A stretch of 13,061 bases of DNA. Source: JAIEPT01 sp038217425 (GTDB taxonomy: Bacteria > Planctomycetota > Planctomycetia > Gemmatales > Gemmataceae). The notes under the pieces are model-generated. The model searched no databases, was not told the DNA's origin, and saw nothing but the letters and a program-made list of their open reading frames with translations. Positions within the stretch are counted from its first letter, which is position 1. Every line of letters starts with the position of its first letter. Positions 8,801 through 13,061 of this stretch are shown one piece after another. Made by a program: the position numbers and the translations under genes. The stretch spans positions 1 through 13,061 of the forward strand of contig JBBQPM010000195.1 of assembly GCA_038217425.1 (NCBI GenBank), given 5' to 3'.

Positions 8801-8829
8801 TAGACTATCTGCTTGAGCGGGTTTAACAT
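5824..8829 (-). CDS. membrane-embedded sigma-54-dependent transcriptional activator (10 TM + GAF + AAA+ + Fis HTH)
   Basis: A 1001-residue bacterial enhancer-binding protein. One helix at about 23-44 is followed by an extracytoplasmic stretch of about 110 residues. About nine more hydrophobic helices lie between 157 and 447, in the style of multi-TM sensor-kinase receptors (FHFYHVFPR-like and RYRLMELDKIL patterns). Then come a GAF domain at about 488-615, a coiled-coil linker at about 618-655, and the AAA+ domain at about 680-915. The AAA+ domain is intact: Walker A GESGTGKE (709-716), GAFTGA for sigma-54 contact (756-761), Walker B with Asp780-Glu781, GRFREDLFYRLNVF arginine-finger region, and WPGNIRQLQN. 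A Fis-type HTH ends the protein (966-1001, GGNRAEAARVLGIARSTL). No receiver or kinase domain is present. I chose ATG 8829 over the ATG at 8883 because a promoter at 8872-8899 would start transcripts near 8865. Neither start has a Shine-Dalgarno. Confidence 0.93.
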   Translation of the reverse strand: MLNPLKQIVYSKFSGTSVLSWRNLLFFLGFAVFFYAGAVVLHVLTLPDLGIRSTLSREMKTSPPRIMTDHDGELKVASVTLEKPRFVKRVGDQPIQNWFALLDAPTRIRNGLNVETAPVWAREHEGQTWIEVILEDGKGGEQVIFVPLAAIPWRDIVPSFLWFLLKLGLFIVGGLVLWKKPFDPAATQFFLLCVVTFGAYIGGYHWTHLVTSPWLLLVFLGCSLMLPPVSLHFYHVFPRQKHWLLAHPRLTLAVIYGPAAGFLGLLAWMYVSSYRMALAGFDPGETWRAAIANTIYGYFGLGAMLYLGSVFCLIHSFRSAINKEERNQVKIILIGASLALIPIGYSLYLAVGEGDAFSAGAATWPMFFASTFITIAYAISITRYRLMELDKILSSSAGYFFTSFLAAALYYFLVFVGTLIFNQYIAGPSLTEALAVSTTALILMLGLDLARARIKKALDRRYSRDKGQLDRTMHQLGQEIEKLVDAPSLAAKMLSTTADVLNIHHGAIYLLQPGEPQVYRLAGTTGQSPPLEELSPYFPLVEAVRSGKVVLSRSRLGSVVTASQKQLQFLRGEIAQPLIYENRLLAILILGPKDPPYRTEDLDLLTALAQVTALAIASAEGHRIIDQLNQELQTKVQKISEQQRRILSLQSQLHRQSAPTAVPEDAEIPPELTPAPPLGGIVGKSPIVQGLLDLVRKVAGTDAVVLLRGESGTGKELLAQALVESSPRAGKPFIKVHCAALSASLLESELFGHVKGAFTGAHKDKVGRFELASGGTLFLDEIGDINLEVQTKLLRVLQERTIERVGSGDPIAVDVRIITATNQNLENLIQVGRFREDLFYRLNVFPIYAPALRQRPGDIPDLVRHFIKQSAQACKKDVADIDDQALELLVRYAWPGNIRQLQNVIERAVVIADGNIITTHEIPEEMFSSEARAMPRLHSEGFAPTKSTRPLSARRQERLRREREELMQALSQAGGNRAEAARVLGIARSTLVSRLKKLGLD

Positions 8830-8871
8830 GGCGAAATTCGGCGCTGAAAATCGAACGGTTCGTACGATATG

Positions 8872-8899
8872 TTTATACCACATTGCTTTACGGCGTCAA
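8872..8899 (-). promoter_or_regulatory. putative sigma-70 promoter of the sigma-54 activator gene
   Basis: On the minus strand TTGACG (8899-8894) and TATAAA (8877-8872) are 16 bases apart; both match consensus at 5 of 6 bases. The predicted start is near 8865, about 36 bases before ATG 8829. The ATG at 8883 lies between the two elements and so would not be transcribed, which decides the start call. Confidence 0.68.
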
Positions 8900-8938
8900 T
8901 GTCGATGGTTCGGCGAATTGCGATTTGTTAACGTGAAA

Positions 8939-8972
8939 GCGCCGAAATCGCGAAAACAAGCGCCGAAAATCG
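8939..8972. promoter_or_regulatory. direct repeats GCGCCGAAA(A)TCG, 21 bp apart
   Basis: GCGCCGAAATCG (8939-8950) and GCGCCGAAAATCG (8960-8972) start 21 bases apart, two helical turns. A third, slightly altered copy, GCGCTGAAAATCG, lies at 8841-8853 just upstream of the activator start. Their place between two divergent promoters suggests operator sites, possibly for autoregulation; this is inference. Confidence 0.4.
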
Positions 8973-8981
8973 CTATTTTCG
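8964..8981. promoter_or_regulatory. 18-bp palindrome, candidate upstream activator site
   Basis: CGAAAAT-CGCT-ATTTTCG is a perfect inverted repeat with 7-base arms. Its centre is about 124 bases before the predicted sigma-54 transcription start near 9097, within the range usual for enhancer-binding protein sites. It overlaps the second direct repeat. Confidence 0.45.
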
Positions 8982-8993
8982 AGCGAGCAAAAC

Positions 8994-9007
8994 CGATACA
9001 AGTATCG
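8994..9007. promoter_or_regulatory. 14-bp palindrome, second candidate activator site
   Basis: CGATAC-AA-GTATCG is a perfect inverted repeat centred about 97 bases before the predicted sigma-54 start and 28 bases from the centre of the preceding palindrome. It could be a binding site for the Fis-type HTH of the divergent activator; its sequence differs from the first palindrome apart from the CG ends. Confidence 0.38.
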
Positions 9008-9070
9008 CAAGTTGCCCAGAATAACGTCTTTCGCGGTTTTTCCAGTCATTCCAGAGATAACGACGCCTCT

Positions 9071-9086
9071 TGGCATTCGAGTTGCT
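9071..9086 (+). promoter_or_regulatory. sigma-54 (-24/-12) promoter of the hydrolase gene
   Basis: TGGCATTCGAGTTGCT agrees with the sigma-54 consensus TGGCAYR-N4-TTGCW at the -24 (TGGCA) and -12 (TTGCT) elements, with the required ten bases between GG (9072-9073) and GC (9084-9085). The only departure is T at the usual G of position 7. The start is predicted near 9097, giving a leader of about 35 bases with GGAG at 9120-9123. A 12-bp palindrome, CGAGA-AA-TCTCG (9109-9120), lies in that leader and touches the ribosome binding site. A divergent gene for a sigma-54 activator immediately upstream supports the call. Confidence 0.75.
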
Positions 9087-9131
9087 TTACTAGATTGGCG
9101 GAACGTTACGAGAAATCTCGGAGATTGAGGC

Positions 9132-10001
9132 GTGCAAGCTACTTCACATTGGCTCAACACCATGGGGGATTCCTTTCTTCCCCGTGGCGGATCGGCGGGG
9201 ATCGCCCATTTATCCAACTATACCGTCGAATATCGCGAATGGGGCAGCGGCCCCCCCATCGTCCTCGTCCCTGGTCTCGCTGGCGGACTCAATTTGCTTG
9301 GCCCCCTGGCGAAGCACCTCTCGAAGAACTTTCGCGTCATTTGCTACCAGCTGCGCGGCGAAGACAACTGCTTCGCTCTCCGCCAAGGCTTCGGCATGAC
9401 GGATCTCGTCGAAGACCTACGCGAGTTCCTCGATTATACGCGCCTCGAGAACCCGACCATTTACGGCGTCTCCTTTGGCGGCATCATCGCCCTGGAGTTC
9501 GCGTCGCGCTACGCCGCCCGGCTCGATCGGCTCATCGTCCAGGGCGTCGGCGCCCAGTTCCAGCCGAGCCTCTTCCAGAAAATCGCTGGCGCCGTCCTCA
9601 GCCGCTTTCCGCTGCCGTCGGACAACGCCTTCGTCAATCAGTTCTTCAACCTTCTCTTCGGCAAGGCCCAGGCTCAGGACGAACTTTCCGACTTCGTCAT
9701 TCGGCAATGCTGGCAGACCGATCAAAGCGTGATGTCGCACCGCTTTCAACTGGTCGAAACGTACAACCTGCACGACAAGCTGCCGCGCATTCGCGTGCCG
9801 AGCCTCATCCTGCACGGCGAGAAGGACATGCTCGTTTCCCGGCGCAACCTGATGAATCTCGTGCGCGGCATCCCCGACGCCCGGCTGCTGCAACTGCCGA
9901 ACCTGGGCCATCTCGGTTTCGTGACCCACGCGGAAACTGTCGCCGACCGCATTTGCAATTTCTCGATGATCGAAGAACGCGCCCTCGCCGGCGCGATCTA
10001 A
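9132..10001 (+). CDS. alpha/beta-fold hydrolase
   Basis: A 289-residue hydrolase of the alpha/beta superfamily (esterase, lactonase or epoxide hydrolase-like). The catalytic triad is readable: Ser114 in the nucleophile elbow GVSFGG, Asp232 in LHGEKDMLV, and His260 in LPNLGHLGF. An oxyanion-hole loop, VLVPGLAGG, lies near residue 45. The stretch of about 70 residues between the core strands (after GVGAQFQ) is the probable lid. No signal peptide is evident, so it is likely cytoplasmic. GTG 9132 is preferred because GGAG (9120-9123) stands eight bases upstream; ATG 9162, without a ribosome binding site, is the alternative. The gene is divergent from the sigma-54 activator, starts just after a -24/-12 promoter, and ends at a strong terminator, so it is probably the activator's single-gene target. 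The substrate is unknown. Confidence 0.9.
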   Translation: MQATSHWLNTMGDSFLPRGGSAGIAHLSNYTVEYREWGSGPPIVLVPGLAGGLNLLGPLAKHLSKNFRVICYQLRGEDNCFALRQGFGMTDLVEDLREFLDYTRLENPTIYGVSFGGIIALEFASRYAARLDRLIVQGVGAQFQPSLFQKIAGAVLSRFPLPSDNAFVNQFFNLLFGKAQAQDELSDFVIRQCWQTDQSVMSHRFQLVETYNLHDKLPRIRVPSLILHGEKDMLVSRRNLMNLVRGIPDARLLQLPNLGHLGFVTHAETVADRICNFSMIEERALAGAI

Positions 10002-10020
10002 ACCGTCCAACCCAGGCGAG

Positions 10021-10064
10021 AGGGTGTGTTTCTGGAGTCTAGGCTTCAGAGCACACCCTTTTTT
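10021..10064 (+). terminator. strong rho-independent terminator after the hydrolase gene
   Basis: The outer stem AGGGTGTG / CACACCCT (10021-10028 and 10052-10059) continues, after one unpaired T, into the inner stem TTCTGGAG / CTTCAGAG (two G-U pairs) with loop TCTAGG. A run of six T follows (10059-10064). It starts 20 bases after the hydrolase stop and ends only ten bases before the ribosome binding site of the next gene. Confidence 0.88.
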
Positions 10065-10085
10065 CATTCCCGCAGGAGGGCGCCG

Positions 10086-11042
10086 ATGCTCGCGCCGACG
10101 TACGACGACGTGCTCGCAGCCGTGCCGCGCGTGCATGCCCACATGCCGGCGACGCCGACCCATTTTTGGCCCGGATTGTCGTCGCTGCTGGGATGCAAGT
10201 TTTACCTCAAGCACGAAAATCACACGCCGGCTGGCGCGTTCAAGATTCGCGGCGGCATCAATCTCGTCGCCCAGCTCTCCCCCGACGAAAAGCAGCGCGG
10301 CGTCCTGGGTTGCACCACCGGCAATCACGGCCAATCGCTCGCCTTCGCTTGCCGGCGATTCGGCGTTCGCTGCGTCCTCGTCGTCCCACGCAAAAACAAC
10401 CCCGGCAAGGTCGAGGCAATGCGGCAATGGGGCGCCGAGATCCTCGAGCACGGCGCCGACTTCGACGAAGCACGCGATCATTGCGACCTCCTCGCCCAGC
10501 GCGACGGCTACCGCTACGTCCATTCCGCGAACGAACCGCACTTGATCGCGGGCGTGGGCACCTACGCCTGGGAGATTTTCGAGGCCGTCCCCGCACCCGA
10601 CGTAATCTTCGTGCCGATTGGACTGGGCAGCGGCGTGTGCGGCACAGGAATCGTGGCACGGGCGCGTCGGCCCCGCACGCGCATCATCGGCGTGCAAGCG
10701 GAAGGGGCGCCTGCGGTGACGCGGTCGTTTCGAGAGCGGCAGTGGATCGAGACCCCCAGCGCCGACACGTTCGCGGAAGGAGTCGCCACGCGCCGGCCGG
10801 CCGAGCTGACGCTCGAGATCATGCAGAACGTCGTCGATGAAATCGTCCTGGTCAGCGACGACGAGATGCGGCAAGCGATTCGCTGGATCCTCGAGCACAC
10901 GCACAATTTAGCCGAGGGCGCGGGCGCCGCGGCGCTCGCGGCGGCGTACAAGGTGCGCGAGCGATTTCAGGGCCAAACCGGCGTGGGCGTCCTCTCCGGC
11001 GGCAATCTCGACCTACGCGAACTCCCCAGGATTTTAGCGTAA
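10086..11042 (+). CDS. PLP-dependent threonine dehydratase-like enzyme (no ACT domain)
   Basis: A fold-type II PLP enzyme of the threonine/serine dehydratase group; 318 residues. Lys53 in GAFKIRGG is the predicted Schiff-base lysine. CTTGNHGQ at 76-83 is the substrate-binding SxGNHxQ loop, with Cys-Thr-Thr instead of the more usual Ser-Ser/Ala. The glycine-rich phosphate loop GLGSGVCGTG is at 179-188. A SGGNLD near the end supplies the serine facing the pyridine nitrogen. It stops where catabolic (TdcB-like) enzymes stop, without the regulatory ACT-like domain of biosynthetic IlvA. ATG 10086 has GGAGG at 10075-10079, six bases upstream; the frame is open further up to 10026 but that part is terminator sequence. 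Threonine deaminase is the most likely activity; serine dehydratase, serine racemase or hydroxyaspartate dehydratase are possible. It converges on the radical SAM remnant with an 8-base gap. Confidence 0.9.
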   Translation: MLAPTYDDVLAAVPRVHAHMPATPTHFWPGLSSLLGCKFYLKHENHTPAGAFKIRGGINLVAQLSPDEKQRGVLGCTTGNHGQSLAFACRRFGVRCVLVVPRKNNPGKVEAMRQWGAEILEHGADFDEARDHCDLLAQRDGYRYVHSANEPHLIAGVGTYAWEIFEAVPAPDVIFVPIGLGSGVCGTGIVARARRPRTRIIGVQAEGAPAVTRSFRERQWIETPSADTFAEGVATRRPAELTLEIMQNVVDEIVLVSDDEMRQAIRWILEHTHNLAEGAGAAALAAAYKVRERFQGQTGVGVLSGGNLDLRELPRILA

Positions 11043-11050
11043 GGCGAGCG

Positions 11051-11914
11051 CTACCATTCCGGAAACAGCCAACCCTGTCCCGAGGTCGGAGTCGGTCTGC
11101 GAAATTGTCCCAGGTCGAGCGGCGCTATCTTTTCCGCCAGGCCGAACTTGCGTTTGAACAGCTCGAACGTCTGCGTCAACTGCTCCGCGAAGACGCCCGT
11201 TCCCTTCATCCGCTTGCCGAAACGCGCGTCGTAGAGCTTCCCGCCGCGCGTGGCGCGAAGGCGCGACTCAATCTTGCTCCGTTTCTCCGGGAAGCAGCGC
11301 TCGAGCCATTCGAAGAAGACCGGCTCCACCGACAACGGCAGACGCAACAGCACATACCCCGCCTGCACGGCGCCCGCTTCCTTGGCGGCTTCGAGCACCG
11401 CGGGGATCTCGGCGTCATTCAGCCCGAGAATCATCGGCGCCATCATGACCTGCACCGGCACGCCCGCCTCGCTGAGTTGCGCGATCGTACGCAACCGGGC
11501 GGCGGGGCTGCTCGTCCTCGGCTCCATCACGCGCGTCAGCGACTGATCCAGACTCGTCAAACTGATCGCCACGCGCACGAGGTTCCGTTCCGCCATCGCG
11601 GCGAGCAGATCAAGATCGCGGGCGATCAGCGCGTTCTTCGTCACGAACGCCAGCGGTTGCCGAGCTTCGAGCGCGACTTCCAGACAGCGGCGCGTGATCC
11701 CGAGCGACTTCTCGATCGGCTGATACGCATCGGTCGCGCCCGAGACCATGATGACGTCCGGATCGTACTTCGGCTGCGCGAGCTGATCGCGCAGCAGTTC
11801 GGGCGCCCGATGTTTGACGAAGATCTTGGTCTCGAAATCGAGCCCGGCTCCCAGGTCGAGATACTCGTGCGTGGGGCGGGCGAAGCAGTAGCACTGGCCA
11901 AAGAGTGTTCGAAT
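11051..11914 (-). pseudogene. 5'-truncated radical SAM gene (PA0069 / SplB-like family)
   Basis: The frame reads ...YCFARPTHEYLDLGAGLDFE, MVSGATDAYQPIE, MEPRTSSPAARLR and ATRGGKLYD, and ends in SGQGWLFPEW: the C-terminal three quarters of the family, about half identical by eye to the intact copy next door. Translating upstream, homology starts at GQCYCFARP and the frame meets TAA (11917-11915) eleven codons before that ARP. The expected CxxxCxxC cluster motif is broken: only the last cysteine aligns, and some 80 N-terminal residues are missing. No start codon lies before ATG 11749, which would give a 232-residue protein without the cluster motif. I therefore call it non-functional as a radical SAM enzyme, although a shorter protein could still be made. 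It is GC-rich like the rest of the window, which suggests it is the older, resident copy. Confidence 0.8.
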
Positions 11915-11962
11915 TTACAAGGCGACGGGCTGTCTAGTCCCCTCGAAAAATATGGACACTCG

Positions 11963-11970
11963 TATACAAT
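11963..11970 (+). promoter_or_regulatory. possible -10 element for a leaderless radical SAM transcript
   Basis: TATACAAT contains TACAAT (11965-11970), 5 of 6 to the -10 consensus. Transcription would start at or within two bases of the A of ATG 11977, and no Shine-Dalgarno precedes that ATG, which fits a leaderless mRNA. No good -35 box is visible near 11942, so the call is tentative. Confidence 0.35.
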
Positions 11971-11976
11971 GGCCGC

Positions 11977-13041
11977 ATGGAACTCCCGCTCGCTAAAGGT
12001 CGTGGTTCGCAGATTAACCCGCCGAATCGTTTCGGGGGGCCGTGGTACGAAGCCGACCTTGAGAATCTTGAACACGACCAAGCCTACCTCGAAAAGCAGC
12101 GAAACCTGCCCACCGAATACATCGTTGACAATTCCAAAAGCATCGTCAGCGAGAACAACAGCCCCGATGTGGGCTTCCGGTTCAGTATCAATCCCTATCG
12201 GGGGTGTTCTCACGGATGCTCTTATTGTTATGCAAGACCTTCCCATGAGTACCTTGGGTGGAACGCCGGTCTGGACTTCGAGACAAAGATCTTGGTGAAG
12301 GAGAAAGCCCCGAAGTTGTTCCGCGATTTTCTGAGTCGGGATGCTTGGAAGCCGGAATCCATCGCCATGTCTGGGGTCACAGACTGCTATCAGCCTGCGG
12401 AGCGACAATACCGAATCACTCGGGGTTGCCTGGAAGTAGCCGCAGACGCCCGACAACCCATCGGAATCATCACCAAGAACGCCCTGGTTCTTCGAGATCT
12501 CGACGTTCTCCGAGGCATGGCTGAGTCGAATCTCGTCCATGTCAACATCAGCATCACCACCCTCGACGCCGACTTGGCCCGGTCGATGGAACCCCGGACC
12601 AGCACGCCTGCGGCTCGGCTCCGCGCGGTGAAAGAACTGTCCGAGGCCGGCGTTCCAGTGCGGGTCTTGATCGCTCCCGTGATCCCTGGACTCAACGAAA
12701 CGGAAATCCCGGCCATTCTGAAAGCGGCGCAGGAAGCGGGTGCTAAGGGAGCCGGGTACGTCCTTCTTCGCCTCCCTCTGACAGTGGCCCCGGTGTTCGT
12801 GGATTGGCTTCAACGGACGCAACCCGGTCGTTATCAGAGAATTGAGGGGCGGATACGGGATACCCGTGGTGGCAAGCTAAACGATTCCGATTTCGGCACT
12901 CGCATGTGCGGCATTGGCGAGATCGCCCAGCAAATTGGGGAGATGTTCCGGCTTTTCGCCAAGCGGTATGGTCTGGACGGAAAGTTACCCGCATACGACT
13001 GCACCCGCTTTCGACCGCCAGGGCAGCAGTGGCTTTTCTGA
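11977..13041 (+). CDS. PA0069 / SplB-like radical SAM protein, complete
   Basis: A 354-residue radical SAM protein of the PA0069/Rv2578c type (COG1533, named after spore photoproduct lyase but without proven function). The N-terminus has the family's KGRGSQINPPNRF. The [4Fe-4S]/SAM motif is complete: Cys77, Cys81 and Cys84 in GCSHGCSYCYARP. Then come GLDFETKI, SGVTDCYQP, ITKNALVLRDLD, MEPRTSTPAARLRA, VLIAPVIPGLN and DTRGGKLND, ending PPGQQWLF, so it is full length. Hand counts of sampled lines give about 45-60% GC, against about 62-75% in the remnant, and codons such as TGT, TAT, AGA and CCT are frequent near the motif, unlike its neighbours; this suggests transfer from another genome. The stop TGA overlaps an ATG at 13041, so a further gene may follow. 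The substrate is unknown; DNA-lesion repair should not be assumed from the COG name. Confidence 0.93.
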   Translation: MELPLAKGRGSQINPPNRFGGPWYEADLENLEHDQAYLEKQRNLPTEYIVDNSKSIVSENNSPDVGFRFSINPYRGCSHGCSYCYARPSHEYLGWNAGLDFETKILVKEKAPKLFRDFLSRDAWKPESIAMSGVTDCYQPAERQYRITRGCLEVAADARQPIGIITKNALVLRDLDVLRGMAESNLVHVNISITTLDADLARSMEPRTSTPAARLRAVKELSEAGVPVRVLIAPVIPGLNETEIPAILKAAQEAGAKGAGYVLLRLPLTVAPVFVDWLQRTQPGRYQRIEGRIRDTRGGKLNDSDFGTRMCGIGEIAQQIGEMFRLFAKRYGLDGKLPAYDCTRFRPPGQQWLF

Positions 13042-13061
13042 TGAGCCTGGGCGGACGCCGC

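Noticed and set aside
8830..8883. An 18-residue N-terminal extension of the sigma-54 activator (ATG 8883)
   Set aside because: The start codon falls between the -35 and -10 boxes of the probable promoter, so it should not be in the mRNA; ATG 8829 is preferred.
9417..10904. A 495-codon minus-strand frame spanning the hydrolase and dehydratase genes
   Set aside because: It crosses two real genes and a terminator and shows no family motif; it is a shadow frame.
13041..13061. A start codon overlapping the radical SAM stop (TGATG), with seven open codons to the end of the window
   Set aside because: It could be the first codons of a coupled downstream gene, but seven codons are too few to support a gene call.

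Overview
The window looks like chromosomal DNA of a GC-rich bacterium, most likely a planctomycete. The clues are the mix of gene families, GTG starts, variable Shine-Dalgarno use, and dispersed palindromic repeats of the kind seen between planctomycete genes. The phylum is an inference; no marker in the window proves it.

Left part (1-3550, + strand): the housekeeping sigma factor RpoD, preceded by a T-rich heptamer repeat and followed by a rho-independent terminator. Next come a CNNM/CBS (CorC/HlyC-type) membrane protein that lacks the usual C-terminal domain, and a small stand-alone FHA protein. A double palindrome lies in the convergent gap before the next gene.

Middle part (3551-8829, - strand): a two-domain acyl-CoA dehydrogenase of the VLCAD/FadE type with its own sigma-70-like promoter; a 470-base gap filled largely by a nested inverted-repeat element; and a 1001-residue sigma-54 activator with about ten membrane helices, a GAF domain, an AAA+ domain with GAFTGA, and a Fis-type HTH.

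Region 8830-10064 is the most interesting. The activator gene is divergent from an alpha/beta hydrolase gene. The 302-base gap holds a sigma-70-like promoter for the activator, a very good -24/-12 (sigma-54) promoter facing the hydrolase, and palindromes at the distance expected of activator sites. The hydrolase gene ends in a strong terminator. The simplest reading is a self-contained switch: a membrane-bound sensor/activator that drives one hydrolase through RNA polymerase-sigma-54. The signal and the hydrolase substrate cannot be read from the sequence.

Right part (10065-13061): a PLP-dependent threonine dehydratase-like enzyme whose ribosome binding site sits about ten bases after that terminator; then two radical SAM genes of the PA0069/SplB-like family, back to back. 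The first is a GC-rich remnant on the - strand, cut off inside its iron-sulfur motif. The second is a complete, visibly less GC-rich copy on the + strand, beginning almost at the break. This suggests acquisition of a second copy with loss of the resident gene's 5' end.
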